From Liopterus haemorrhoidalis (lineage: Eukaryota; Arthropoda; Insecta; Coleoptera; Dytiscidae), in assembly GCA_963971575.1 (NCBI GenBank), contig OZ020616.1, positions 38,344,250 through 38,408,249 of the forward strand: a DNA stretch of 64,000 nucleotides, given 5' to 3'. Every line of letters begins with the position of its first letter. The stretch's first letter is position 1. The position numbers and the translations under genes were made by a program. The notes under the pieces were generated by a model. It did no database searches. It worked only from the letters and a program-made list of their open reading frames with translations, and was not told the origin of the DNA. Positions 34,331-45,238 of the stretch are shown here, in pieces.

Positions 34331-34925
34331 CTAGCTGGCGTACCCGTACTTCGCATTGAACAGAGACGAATCATGTTTTCATTCTCAATAACTTTTCTAA
34401 TAATGATTTTTGCTATTTCGTTAATAAATGAGATTTTAACTTTATAAGTAACTCCCACCTTAGCTCCATAAATTCTCTTATTAAAAACTTCATTGAACAG
34501 AAAAGACATATTTCCTCATTCTAAGTGAAAATATATGTAAAATAATGGGGATATATATCATCTCCAAATATTCATCCAACTGAAAAATGCATTAAAAAAA
34601 GTTTTGTTTTATATTATAAACAATTTTTATTATGCATATTTTTCTGTTAATTCAATAATAAGGGAGATATTTTAAGTTATTTATTAAACAATTTTAGCCT
34701 TAGTTCTAAGGAGGTGTCCTCATTTTGAAATGCCATATAGCCTATATTCGAATCCTTGTTTTACTCTATTAAACCAAATTATGTGAAAATATGTCCAGCC
34801 GTTTTTGCATGAATCTCGGACAGAGAGACAAACAACCAGACAGATAGCAACTGATTTTTTTGCGGATATTGTCTTAAAATCATCTGAAACGCGTAGAAAC
34901 CAAATATGAGGCCAAAAATTGTTTA
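34331..34925 (-). mobile_element. Helitron 3' part, minus strand
   Basis: On the minus strand the element ends in GTACGGGTACGCCAGCTAG, with the insertion point next to A/T, as expected of Helitron CTRR ends; the upstream hairpin (CCGTAC...GTACGG in the sister copy) is degraded. The interior shares AATATCTCCCTTATTATTG, ATTGTTTATA and GATGAATATTTGG with the tandem units at 56.2-57.2 kb. It also shares CATAATTTGGT..AATAGAGTAAAAC and ATATAGGCTATATGGCATTT with 56078-56160. Confidence 0.7.
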
Positions 34926-35405
34926 TGAAATTTATATTATTTAATTATTCAGTCTACCTATTTATTAATTGGATTCATTATATTAGCGAAAATATTTTAA
35001 GCTACAATAAATAATTTGTACTTAAACAAACATTTTAAAGATCCAAAACGCGCCCCACTATTAAGAGGGGCCTCCAGCTATCACCTCATGCGCCTAATGG
35101 TAATTACAGTCCTGCAGGAAGGAGTTATAATGGATGAAAGAAGTGAAAAGCAGAAGAGAGGAAATTAAAATGAAGTCAACGGAAGTCAACATATAGACAA
35201 GGAGAGTAGATTTTATGCCGAAAGGCAAAAATTATGAATATTATTAGTGTTGAAATATTCTTTAAAAACAGTTTTTCAAGAACATAACTATAAAATATTT
35301 ACTAAGGTATCTATCTAGCGAAATTTTTAACAAGGCTTTCAGTTCCTAAAAGGAATTAACCTTTTCTTCTAAAACTGTTCGCCTGCTCTAGTTCCTATCC
35401 TTCAT
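34926..35405. other. Unassigned DNA
   Basis: A GC-richer patch at 35045-35120 (GCGCCCCACTATTAAGAGGG) is unassigned; rest AT-rich. Confidence 0.3.
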
Positions 35406-35408
35406 TTT

Positions 35409-35440
35409 TAGGGTTTTGTAGGTATGACTAAAAAACCCTG

Positions 35441-35496
<56 letters not shown>

Positions 35497-36425
35497 TCGG
35501 TAAAAATTGGCATGCTTATACAACTCTTTGACCCGCACATAGGAAAAATACTAAAACATCTAAAAAACATATCCCCCTAAAATTATAAATAAATATGTGC
35601 TGACCGAAAAAAATATATTTTTTTAAATTCTGCTTAGGGTATCAAATGAAAGCCTTTGGTACGTGGATTAACGATCAAATTTTTATTTTTGCAAAATAAA
35701 TTATTTTGAAGCGATTTTTGCCAAAACTTTGCAAAAAAATGTTTGTCCCACACCCTGTAGCCTAGATGGTTTAAACTAAAAATCTGAAAAAATTCTAAGT
35801 AATGTACCTTGGTTTGAACCGGAATAGTACAACAGGAATTTTTGATCAGATTATGCTTTTGGAAAAAAACGCATTTTTTGTGTTTTTTGGCTAATAATGT
35901 ACACAACTTATAGTTATGTAATACCTAGACTGGAAGGTGTATCCTGGCGTAGTGGTTATGGCGCTGGATTCTTACCAAACTAAATCAGTTCGACCCCTGC
36001 GAGAGGAGACAATATTATTTTTTGTGTTTTTTTGCATTTTTATTTTGTTTGAATTATTTTTTCAAAATTCTAGTTATATTTTGGCATTTAATTTTTAAAA
36101 GCGTAAATTTAATAACCAGTGGAAATTGTTGAACTTATAATTTAATTCTGTTTCAATGTACACGAAATCAGAGGGGCGGAGCTTATAACAACCAATGGAA
36201 GCCATAGGCGCAATTTTCAAAATCTTAATGAACCTTGCTATATATAAAAAAAAAAAAATACTGCACATATTTAGAAACCTAAATAATGGTATTAGGTATT
36301 AAAATTAACAAAAAAAAAAAAATATTTTAACATAAAATTTGTTTTGGCATTCCAAATATTCATCATTCACTTACTAAATACCTGCGAAATCTTGATATGT
36401 GTGAAAATTCACACTTCACATCAAT
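35409..36425 (-). repeat. Repeat A copy 3 with expanded (TCTG)n
   Basis: Minus-strand copy from AGGGTTTTGTAGGTAT (35410-35425) to the palindrome GTGTGAAAATTCACAC near 36410. The CTGT tract at 35442-35497 has 14 uninterrupted units, against three or four in the other copies. All landmarks are present in inverted order. The frame at 35634-35906 corresponds to one at 5821-6006 in copy 1 and has no recognisable function. Confidence 0.8.
35939..36010 (+). other. tRNA-like segment of Repeat A copy 3
   Basis: GTATCCT at the start can pair with AGGAGAC at the end in 6 of 7 positions, like an acceptor stem. TGGCGTAGTGGTTATGGC fits an A box and D arm, TGGATTCTTACCA could form an anticodon arm with a 7-base loop, and CAGTTCGACCCCTG sits at the B-box/T-arm position. 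It is the most tRNA-like of the five segments but has weak arm stems. Confidence 0.5.
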
Positions 36426-36429
36426 TTTT

Positions 36430-37059
36430 TCTTTTCTGTGTCTCGACTTGTCGATTCATTCTAAGGTAGAGTGTAATATTTTTAATAAATATAAATGTAT
36501 ACAAAAATAAATTATATGACGTGGATATTTCAAAAGACAAGACTTGTTAGCTACATATTGAGAATTCCTTTATTATTCCAACTAATTAAGTTGATATTGA
36601 TTTAATTTTCTCCCATCACTTAAGCCGTAAATTGAAACTGTATCGAACCATTAAATCAGATGATGGCAGTGACAGTAAACATAAAATCCCCAAGTGCAAT
36701 ACACCGAGTGTAATGCAGATGTGAAATAGAAAGTAAACGAGAGAGGCATCCGTAAAGAACCTACTTGAGTATCTGGAACAATATTAGAAGCAAGGACGTT
36801 GCATAACGTTACTCGTAAAGAGAATCCGTTTGTCCCGTTAGGCGATTTGCCGTTAGCCGTTATAACAGAGACGGTGCTAGGTAGTGACTCAGAACTATTA
36901 CATATTCAATTCAAGTCACGTTTAATAAATAGTTTAAAAAGATGTGTTACTAGGTTTTAGTAAAAGTATTCAAATTATTTACATTTATAGGAGATGGTTT
37001 ATTTTTTTAATTATATACTACAGTATATATCTCAATCGCGGTTGTTATGGCTGTGAGGT
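36430..37059. other. Unassigned, more mixed composition
   Basis: From 36650 to 36900 base composition is less AT-rich (GTTGCATAACGTTACTCG, CCGTTAGGCGATTTGCCG), suggesting non-repeat sequence, but no frame or promoter can be defended. Confidence 0.3.
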
Positions 37060-37067
37060 GTGTACAC

Positions 37068-37549
37068 CAGCGTTTTCCAAAGTGGGGGGCGCGACCCCCT
37101 TGGGGTCGTACAAGGTTCACCAGGGGGCGCGGGTCGCAGGATTTTCAACATTAGCTGTTATTAAAACAAAATATCGCGCACGGTTAATAGTGGAAGACGA
37201 AATAAGAGTGGCTCTTTCTTCATATAAACCGCGATTTAACGAATTATGTGCGAAGAAACAAGCCCATACTTCACATTAAAATTGATTTTTATTACATTTT
37301 TAATTTGTTTTACATATTTAATATTAATATAATTTATTTTTATATGATTTTCGTGATTTTTGTGAAAATAAATATTTAGGAATTAAAGAAACTATTTACA
37401 TTACATATTTTTGCTACTTTTGTGATTATTATTTCAATAAAGAAATTATTTACAAATTGTTTATAAATTTCCTAAATGGGGGGGGGGGGGCGCCAGAGAT
37501 GGGATTTTTTCTAAGGGGGTCGTTACTGAACAAAGTTTGGAAACCGCTG
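37068..37549 (+). mobile_element. hAT element, 482 bp, with transposase C-terminus
   Basis: Ends CAGCGTTTTCCAAAGTGGGG and, inverted, CAGCGGTTTCCAAACTTTG. The duplication GTGTACAC is perfect (37060-37067 and 37550-37557) with a central TA. G-rich and C-rich strings lie just inside both ends (GGGGGCGCGACCCCC). It keeps the last ~47 codons of a transposase (37139-37279). Confidence 0.95.
37139..37279 (+). pseudogene. hAT (Buster-like) transposase C-terminal end
   Basis: The frame reads FSTLAVIKTKYRARL, then VEDEIRVALSS, PRFNELCAKKQAHTSH and a stop. This is the very C-terminus of ZBED/Buster-type hAT transposases, which end in KKQ-x-H-x-SH. It stays open to its natural stop, while everything upstream is deleted up to the left terminal repeat. 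Confidence 0.85.
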
Positions 37550-37562
37550 GTGTACACCATTG

Positions 37563-37786
37563 GAAATTTAAATTTTTCAATTAAATGTTTTATAAATAAC
37601 AAGAGTTTAATAGTTTATTTTGCTTATTTTTGTTTTAAATTTTTTTTTTATTAATTGGTAGTAAGTCGTTATTTGTACTTAATTATGGTTTATGTTCGAT
37701 ATACCAACGAAGAGATGAAAAATAAGCAAAATAAACTATTAAACTCTTGTTATTTATAAAACATTTAATTGAAAAATTAAAATTTA
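37563..37786. repeat. Foldback with ~70-bp arms
   Basis: Arms 37563-37632 and 37718-37786 are nearly perfect inverted copies (AATAACAAGAGTTTAATAGT in one, its complement in the other), separated by 85 bp. It starts 6 bp after the hAT duplication. No termini typical of a named family; likely a foldback-type miniature element or an inverted duplication. Confidence 0.8.
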
Positions 37787-38325
37787 AGTTATTTCATGTT
37801 ATTTCATATAATAACTAGTTATAACAGTTTATTTTACAGATATTTTGTTTCTTTTTTTTTATTGTGTTCAAAGCTTGCTACGTTCAACTTTGTAAAACTT
37901 ATGTTGATTATTATTTTGTAAATAAATGGTCGCCATTTTGAAATGGTTAACATAAAAATATGATTTTTTGGGGTCATTGTAAAGCTAATTTAATGTACTT
38001 TTAGTAAAAAAATATAAAATTATCGATTCCCTATGCTAGATCAAAAGTTGACATAATTTCCGGTGAAACCGGAAGTGCCTCAGAATTCTTATAGTAACCT
38101 TTAGATAGGCCTTTTTGTCTAGTTTAACTTTTGTTCTGAAGATTTTTTGTATCTTTACAAATAAAGGAGATTTTCGGGGTGCTCCGTTTCAAACAAACAC
38201 CCTGTATATGTTATTAAGATCTTGCCCAAGTGTTTTTAATGGTTAAAAATTCTACAGCTAATATCCCTCTCTATTTGAACATATTAAAATATATCATTAA
38301 ATTTTGTTCGAAAAGATTTTGTACG
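37787..38325. other. Unassigned repeat end (ACACCCTGTATA)
   Basis: GTTTCAAACAAACACCCTGTATATG at 38188-38212 is a terminus common to miniature repeats in many insect genomes, read here as a right end. Its left partner is not visible. GGTCGCCATTTTGAAATGG at 37929 is also repeat-like. No coding. Confidence 0.35.
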
Positions 38326-38333
38326 TTGCACCT

Positions 38334-38608
38334 CAGGCCCGTAATTAACGTGGAAAATGCGGCCCTCGCCACGGGCGCAACCGTTTGAAAGGCACTAAAT
38401 TTGTTTAGATTTTGTATTTTTCCCCATCAGCTACCTAGTTCGGATTTTTTTCTCTAGTTAGTTTGGATTTCCTTTTTTTTGCTTATCAGCTACTTTAGAT
38501 TGCTTTTTATTTACTCGCTCGATCCTTACAATTAAGGGCGCCAAAATATTCAAGGAGACGCAATTTGAATACTTACCACCGGCGCTTAATATCCTCGTTA
38601 CGGCCCTG
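38334..38608. mobile_element. hAT miniature element, 275 bp
   Basis: Left end CAGGCCCGTAATTAACG; right end, inverted, CAGGGCCGTAACGAGG. Flanks TTGCACCT and TTGAACCT agree at 7 of 8. No gene. Confidence 0.85.
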
Positions 38609-38616
38609 TTGAACCT

Positions 38617-38990
38617 ATACAAAACTTGAAACAAAACTGTAGGTTGTTTTATTGAAAGAATTTTAAACAGCGTTATATTAGTGTTGAAATTTGAATATTA
38701 TTGACATTTCCTGTCAGAGTTTTTCACTTTCATAGAATAAATCTCGCATTTATATTATTATTTAATTCTTTAAATTAGTAGGTATTGATGCATAATACCT
38801 TTACTGTGACGGAAATAATTTTGTATAAATTGTGATAAATACAACTATGAACGTATGATCCATGGGTTACACAGTGACCTGCATGACGATTTCAAATGAC
38901 CCGTACAAAAGAAGATCTTTGTGGGTCTACAGATTCTAAAGTGAGATACTAAGATAACTAAGGTTGGTTATAAGCGAGCGTATTCACGAA
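38617..38990. other. Unassigned AT-rich DNA
   Basis: Nothing recognised. Confidence 0.4.
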
Positions 38991-39228
38991 ACATGGTAGG
39001 TAAATAGAAAAATATGATAATAATTGCGAGATGGAATTCAACTACTACCTGTTATATGCTTTTACTATACAAGTTAAACACAAGGCCGCTAGTTCAGGTA
39101 GAGTTAACGAGACTGTCAGTCAAATATCACACAAATATTTACACCCTAAACCGGTAGATTTGTATTTACACATTATGTATTTCAAATTCAATTTTGACCC
39201 GTCTGGGGAAAATGGTTCGCCATCACTG
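38991..39228 (-). mobile_element. hAT fragment, GATGGCGAACC family
   Basis: The minus strand starts CAGTGATGGCGAACCATTT and continues GACGGGTCAAAATTGAATT, TTAGGGTGTAAATA and TCGTTAACTCTACC, collinear with 29258-29510. The frame at 39031-39258 across it has no transposase character. The far end is missing. Confidence 0.65.
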
Positions 39229-39876
39229 GCTCTAGATCTTATATTTCTGATTTACTGAAATGACCTATTTATATTAAAATTAACTTAATTATATGATTGT
39301 CCTCGTACAATTGTAACCATATAACAGCTCATTAAAGTCAAGAAGCTGTAAAATGTTAAGCAATTGTCAGTGAACAGTTCTTTATCTGGGTCTTCTTGAT
39401 TTATGTTCAGGCTGTTTGATACAACTGGTTTGGGAAGAAAGTGCAAGTGTTGGAAGAATATGAAGCAATCTTTAGTATGACTACTTAGCGAATCCTTAAA
39501 GATTAATACGTAATGTGCAATATGGAATTTCCGTTTTGAAAATATTAGTAAAACTGAGTCTGAGTACGATTACACAAATATCATAGAACAACGAAATAAA
39601 TTGCATCATTTTATTTGTTTGGTGGCTCAATGTTTTGTAGAATATTTTCAAATATATTTTATGTTCAATCGCGATTAAGCATCTATAAGTTCTCTTATCT
39701 ATTTCTAAAAATGCAAATATAATAAACTTAGGTAATACATCTGTACAATTTAATTACATTTGCGTCTACTTGTGTCCCTCGAAATTACCTAGGATAAATC
39801 TTTAAGGATAGTCAAATTTCTCAAAAAAGTGCTGTTAGATTTAGCAATTGTCTGTTTTGAACTAGTTTGTTTCCTG
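39229..39876. other. Unassigned AT-rich DNA
   Basis: Nothing recognised. Confidence 0.4.
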
Positions 39877-40049
39877 CAGGGCCAGCCCAAACCTTTTTGG
39901 AGTCCTAGACAAATCTCAATCTTAGCGCCACTTTCATCAAAAATCTAAGTACTGAAATACACTTACGTTTTTCTTTTTTTTTTTTTTAATTACAAATACT
40001 ATATACAATTTACAATACACAGTATACACAAAATAACATGTTAAAATAA
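39877..40049 (+). mobile_element. hAT-like left end, truncated
   Basis: CAGGGCCAGCCCAAACCTTT is a hAT-style start followed by TTAGCGCCACTTTCATC. The right end is absent; Repeat A copy 4 begins at 40051. Confidence 0.4.
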
Positions 40050-40564
40050 ATTGATGTGAAGTGTGAATTTTCACACATTGTAGGATTTCGCAGGTATATA
40101 ATAAGTGAAGGCGTCATGCTGAGTGTGTAGGACAAATTTTGCTTTGTAGTAATCACGGCAAAATGAACGATATTTTTAAAATAATTTATCGTCTGTTAAT
40201 CTAAGAGCTTTAAAAACAAATGTTAAAATATTTTTTTTTGTTAATTTTAATTCGGATACCTAATACCATTATTTAGGTTTCTAAATATGTGCAGTATTTT
40301 TTTTATATATATATATATAGCATGGTTCATTAAGATTTTGAAAATTGCACCTATGGCTTCCATTGGTTGTTTTAAGTCGTATGCTCCGCCCCTCTGGTTT
40401 CGTATAGATGACACATAGAATGAAAATATAAATCCAAAAATTCGAATTGGTTATTAAATTTACGCTCTTAAAAATTAAATGCATCATTTGCCAAAATATA
40501 ACTAAAATTTTGTAAAAATAATTTAAACTAAATAAACATGGAAAAAAAAAAACAAAATAAAATT

Positions 40565-40637
40565 GTCTCCTCTGCCCGGGAGCGAACCCTAGTTGGCTGC
40601 GTAGAAAGCGAGAAAGCTAACCATAAGACCAGGATAC
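40565..40637 (-). other. tRNA-like segment of Repeat A copy 4
   Basis: On the minus strand GTATCCTGGTCTTATGGTTAGC (A-box/D-arm position) leads to a central CTTTCTCGCTTTCTACGCAG and a GGGTTCGCTCCCGGG T-arm-like stem, then CAGAGGAGAC. The first and last seven bases pair at 6 of 7. The edges match copy 3, but the middle does not. Confidence 0.45.
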
Positions 40638-40782
40638 TCCTTTTAGTATAGTGTGTTATATAACTATAACTTTTGTACATCGTCAACCAAAAAACACACA
40701 TTTGATCAAAAATTCCTGTTGTGCTATTCCGGTTCACACCAATGTACATTACTTAGAATTTGTTCAGATTTTAAGTTTAAAC

Positions 40783-41988
40783 CAGGCATGCGAAACATAG
40801 GGCCCGCGGGCCGGACCCGGCCCGTTGCTTCATTTTGTCCTGCCCGCGATAACTATCCAAAATCCCACTGAATCTGGCCCGCGAGTATGTTTTCAGAGAT
40901 CAATTGTGGTTAGATAGTTGATGTAGATGTGGTTTTAGAAGAAATATTTCTGAAACTTACAGCTTTTCCTCAGAAACGAATTACGTTCTTTGGAAGCACT
41001 TACAAATGTGAGCAGTTATTTTATCGCTTATAGTTCGTTAAATCAAAAAAGGGACGCGAATAAAGGATTCGCACCTAGAAAACATATTGCGTGTTGTTAC
41101 ATCAGTTCTTTCCCCGCACATTGTGAGCAATATGAAGTCCCAACCGTCTCATTAAAATTAAATAGACATTTGGTTCTTATTTAACAATATTTATGCATTA
41201 TAAAAGATTTTTTATTTTTTTCTTGTATTTTTTCATGAATGTTATGAACTTATATTCTTACCAACCGCCAACATATATAAGGGAGGTATTGTGATCATAC
41301 CGATTTTAACATTTCGAGATTTCGATGGATCACCACGAATTGAGGTCCCTATTTTTGACTATTTTTAGCATGATGTCTGTCGGTCTGTCTGTCCGCCCGT
41401 CTGTCTGTCTGTCCGTCTGTCCGTCTGTCCGTCTGTCTGTCCGTCTGTCCGTGTACACGTGCAGAGCAAATTCGGCTGAAAGGATTTTTATTAAACTTTT
41501 AAATATGAAGTTTCATAAAAAATCCTTCTGCCATCAATGGCACGAGTTGATCAACTTTTGGTAAAAATCGGTTGACTAAAAATGGGAGTTTTCGAATAAT
41601 TTTTGTAAAAATTTTCGAAATTTTTCGAAAGAAGTATCTTATGTTCGAAAATTCTCAATTTTTTTATATTTATATGTAACGTTTCCATGGTCATGATAAA
41701 TAATATCTCTGTTAGAAAATATTAGGCCAAGTTATTTCTACTCTGCTGCTAGAATGTATTTTATATAAGTACTTTATGATGGCGGTCGTCCTGAGGTGGC
41801 CACAGCTGATTTTTTTGTATAGTTTAGAAAATTAAGAATTTTTTATTTTTTTATAATAAAGAAATTTCAATGAAGTTTTTTTAAAAAAACTGATGATGCT
41901 AAAAAAAAGACCCTTAAAAAGTTTTGGCCCGCGAATGTATATTAGATCGCTTTCCGGCCTTCGGTCTTTTGGAAGGTGCACATACCTG
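40783..41988. mobile_element. hAT element, 1206 bp, carrying Repeat B
   Basis: Left end CAGGCATGCGAAACATAGGG; right end, inverted, CAGGTATGTGCACCTTCC. The target duplication GTTTAAAC is perfect (40775-40782 and 41989-41996) and lies in Repeat A copy 4. GGGCCCGCGGGCC near the left end is palindromic, with TTTTGGCCCGCG near the right. A short frame at 40990-41184 has no transposase match that I can see. Repeat B copy 2 is inside. Confidence 0.93.
41259..41816 (+). repeat. Repeat B copy 2 with (CTGT)n tract
   Basis: Same landmarks as 21222-21872: CCGCCAACATATATAAGGG, ATTTCGATGGATCACCACG, CTGT/CCGT tract (41379-41450), GTGTACACGTGCAGAGCAAA and GGTGGCCACAGCTGATTT. The segment after the tract is about 100 bp shorter than in copy 1. 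Confidence 0.75.
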
Positions 41989-42211
41989 GTTTAAACCATC
42001 TGGGCTACAGGGTGTGGAACAAAATTTTTTTTGAACAATTGCCATTGCCAATTGGCAAAAATCACATCAAAATAATTCATTTTGAAAAAATGAAATTTTG
42101 ATCGTTAATCCACGTACTAAGGGCTTTCACTGGATACCCTACTCAGAATTTAAAAAAAAAATATTTTTTTTTCGATGAGCACAGGTTTGTTTATATTTTT
42201 ATATTTTATAT

Positions 42212-42461
42212 TTTCCACCTTCAGTTAAAGTCCCAGGTAACTATCTAACAGATAAGGTTATTTGTAACTTCATCTGCTGAATAAATGTCAATACCAGTCA
42301 GTGAATCCAATACGTCAGTCTCATTATCCGTTAGATAACTATCCGATAGATACATTTGTATAGAAAGAAGGGATGACATTTACTCAGCAGATGAAGTTAC
42401 AAATAACCTTATCTGTCAGATAGTTACCTGGGACTTTCTCTGAAGGTGGAAAGACCGGGCC
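42212..42461. mobile_element. Foldback miniature element with ~75-bp arms
   Basis: Left arm from CCACCTTCAGTTAAAGTCCC and right arm ending GACTTTCTCTGAAGGTGG are inverted with few mismatches over about 75 bp (AGATAAGGTTATTTGTAACT in both). The right end extends to GGGCC before TTA; the left outer ~12 bp is missing. The terminus and adjacent TTA suggest a PIF/Harbinger-type MITE. Confidence 0.75.
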
Positions 42462-42624
42462 TTAGTATTTTTCCTATGTGCGGGTCAAAGAGTTGTATAA
42501 GCATGCCAAATTTCAACTCTCTAGATTTAGCAGTTTTGCTACAAGTTTTACCGAACAGACAGACCGAGAGACAGACGATAAAATGACGGAATAAGGGTTT
42601 TTTGGTCATACCTACAAAACCCTA

Positions 42625-43522
42625 AAAACGGTTTCCAAAAGTCCTGTACGAATATTAACCAAAAGGAAAACATAACATTGGTTATAGACAACAACGCCAA
42701 GACATGATGATGAGGATCTTCCAAATGTTTCCATTCATCTAGTAACAATACTCACTAGTCCTTTTGTCAACTGATCTCTTCATCTTTTACTGAATAACAA
42801 TAACATAAAAATCTTCAGATGTATTCATAGAATACAATTCATGTTCATTGTGTTCACAGAGCTGTAAGAAAAATCACCGTACTGACATTTTAAAAGTCAT
42901 GCTTAATTATAAATTTGCATATTCCCTTTCATAAAAATACTTATATCTATTGAATACAAGTAGAATTTTTCATTACAACCGGCCCTGATTTATCTTCAAT
43001 ATTACGTTTATACCCAGAGGCATTAAGAAGCACCTTTCACGGCCACTCTTAGCACTGTACCTAGTTTCCCACACTGTAACGAATTCATATTTGGCAATTT
43101 ACTTTTACTATTTCAAATTTAAAAATTTTAAATGATTTAATTGCATTGTTTTAAACATGGAAATGGACACACGTTCTAATAAAAATATTTAATATTATAT
43201 TTTTGGACATAATTATGAAATTTAGGAATCTTGTTCACAACTTTACGAATTATTTTGTGCGAAATATTTTTCATTTATGATTTTTGTTGCACTTATTGCA
43301 AAATTTTGGTTTAGATAAAATTCGTGAGAATGTTTGCCGAGTTTATGAAAATTATTTTGTTTAAATTACATAGTAGCTTAGCCTTGAAGATTTTAAAACT
43401 TCAAAATTATGACAAATTATGAATTAGGATGAATTATGGTGTTTCGTATGAGATTCGTGACAGAACTTAGTGAATCTGTGTAAGATTTACAAATTTAAAT
43501 TAATGAAATTAGGTGAAATACT
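42625..43522. other. Unassigned AT-rich DNA
   Basis: Nothing recognised. Short frames at 42424-42748 come mostly from Repeat A text. Confidence 0.4.
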
Positions 43523-43727
43523 CAGTGGCGGACTAGCCAGCGAGACACCGGTAGAGTTCCCGATAGGCCGGTCACATGAGAGGCCGCGAAGCTGGTTAAA
43601 AAACTTACATATAATTAAATAAAGTTTTTTAAAATATTTTTTCCGCTTCGATTATGACTTTGGATTTCTCCGTTAAGCCAGTTACTATTACCTAAATTTG
43701 ATACCTTGAATATGAATATGTGAGGAT
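43523..43727 (+). mobile_element. hAT-like left end, unpaired
   Basis: CAGTGGCGGACTAGCCAGCG with a GGCCGGTCACATGAGAGGCC stretch looks like a hAT end. Its right end was not found before the next hAT. Confidence 0.4.
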
Positions 43728-43735
43728 AGGGAAGG

Positions 43736-44506
43736 CAGTGGCGTATTCAGAGGAGGGCACTGGAGGCACGTGCCCCCTTTAAAGTACAATGAAATTAAAA
43801 TTTAACAAATTTAAAATAATCGACCAGCAAATCACTTATGGATATAGACTATGGATATTATGATTAGTATTGAAAATAATAAAAAATGCATATTCTCATG
43901 TTATTTTTATGTCTTCCTAGGTATAATCAAGAAATCCTTATTCTGTCACATGACACTGTTTGTTCTGTAGAAATTGTAGCCAAGTAACACACATGTACGA
44001 GAAATACTGAGACTTCAAAAATATACCAATAGGTACATCGCTGAAAAAAATGGTGTAATATTTTGAGGGATATCAAATGATGTTTTTGATACATGGATAA
44101 ATAATCCCATTTTTTTTTTTTTTTTTTTTAAATCAACAAATGATGAAATTATCTCTTTTTGTTAAAATATCCAACAAAACGTCAATATACAATAGCAGGG
44201 TGTCAAACTCATTTGGGTCGCGGTGTATTTTTCATACAAAATTATTCGCAGCGACGGAACTTCAAATATCTCGAAAGATTCTTTGAAATTTTTTTATAAA
44301 TAGAAACTGGATAAGAGTTATGGAGAGTATATTTTACATTTTTAAATATATTTTTATACTAAATAAGCTTAAGATTTTTTCATTAACGCTTCAGGAGCCA
44401 CAAAAAAAAAAAATTAAGTTGAGGGCCGCATGCAGCCCGTGAACTCCTATCTTACAGAAAAACATCATAAGTGCCCCCCTAACCATGAGTCCTATATACA
44501 CCATTG
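43736..44506. mobile_element. hAT element, 771 bp
   Basis: Left end CAGTGGCGTATTCAGAGG and right end, inverted, CAATGGTGTATATAGG. The duplication AGGGAAGG is perfect (43728-43735 and 44507-44514). GTGCCCCC motifs lie inside both ends. A second hAT-like insertion sits at 44196-44449. Confidence 0.9.
44196..44449. mobile_element. Nested hAT-like element (GTGTCAAACTC type)
   Basis: CAGGGTGTCAAACTCATTTG, followed by GGTCGCGG, is a widespread hAT left end. On the right GAGGGCCGCATGCAGCCCG then GAACTCCTA gives a degraded partner. Flanks TACAATAG and TCTTACAG match poorly. Confidence 0.5.
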
Positions 44507-44730
44507 AGGGAAGGAATGTGTAAAGGATTGGGCTCAACAGCGCTATGAAGTGACGCCAAGCGGACTAAAACTGAACTAGGCGAAACGAGTAATAGTTTAT
44601 TGTTTACATCTGGTTTACATGTGTTTTCTCGTGTAGTTTGTATTGCTTTTAAAAGTTAGTGTTGCAGTTTGTTTGTTATATTAACTTTTGATAGCTATTA
44701 TTATTCTTTTTTATATTACTTTATGTTATA

Positions 44731-44844
44731 ATGAGTTATTATAACACAAATTGGTGTGTGTTTGGCTGTCACTCTAGAAAAGGAAGTAACAAAAATATTT
44801 ACTTCAACTATTTTCCAAATGAGAAACAATTTGTGAACTGTTAA
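44731..44844 (+). pseudogene. THAP domain N-terminus
   Basis: From the ATG, 37 codons include NWCVFGCHSRKGSNKNIYF and FPNEKQF before a stop. This matches the opening of a C2CH THAP finger (C-x3-C, conserved FP about 15-20 residues later); the tryptophan, second cysteine and histidine would lie in the missing part. The start is a normal ATG after an A/T-rich leader. Probably the truncated DNA-binding protein of the surrounding element. Confidence 0.65.
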
Positions 44845-45238
44845 TAAAATGTTGTGTTGTGGAAGAGATAATAACAAACTAGTATTTATTAAACAAATTA
44901 AATAAAAAACAAACACTAAATTATAAAAATCCTTGTGTAATTCCCGTGTAATTTTAATGCAGAATTAGGGCAAGCGGTCTCAATTTCTGTACGCAGCTTT
45001 TCTAATACATTTTCACTGAACCTTCAGTGCCTGCTTTTGTTTTTAATCAATTTATTTAGGCAAGGAGTTTCTAACAGAGTTGCGGTTCATACCGTTGTAA
45101 GACAGGTTTTTTAAAAGTAGACCACAGGCATTTTAAATCTGTGCTGGTTAATATTTCCATACTCAATATATTGTTTCTGGAACAAAAAGAAAAATCAACA
45201 GAAACCACACAAAAAAAAAGAAAAATCGAATATTACAA

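Larger units (their letters stand above)
40051..42624 (+). repeat. Repeat A copy 4, interrupted by two elements
   Basis: Starts with GTGTGAATTTTCACAC and ends with ATACCTACAAAACCCT at 42608-42623. The hAT at 40783-41988 splits its CATCTGGGCTACAGGGTGTG block and the foldback at 42212-42461 replaces about 25 bp of the block before TTAGTATTTTTCC. Without these it would be about 1.1 kb. Confidence 0.8.

Noticed and set aside
35634..35906. 90-codon frame also present in Repeat A copy 1 (5821-6006)
   Set aside because: The frame is open in only some copies, lies in noncoding repeat text and has no domain, so conservation reflects repeat identity.
35939..36010. Functional tRNA gene
   Set aside because: Anticodon and T-arm stems are too weak, and the segment belongs to a repeat whose other copies have different middles; kept only as tRNA-like.
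36944..37059. N-terminal extension of the hAT frame upstream of the element
   Set aside because: It lies outside the hAT target duplication, so the joined frame is accidental; only 37139-37279 is transposase.
44731..44844. THAP start as an intact host gene
   Set aside because: Stops after 37 codons before completing the zinc-binding set and lies inside a TIR element.
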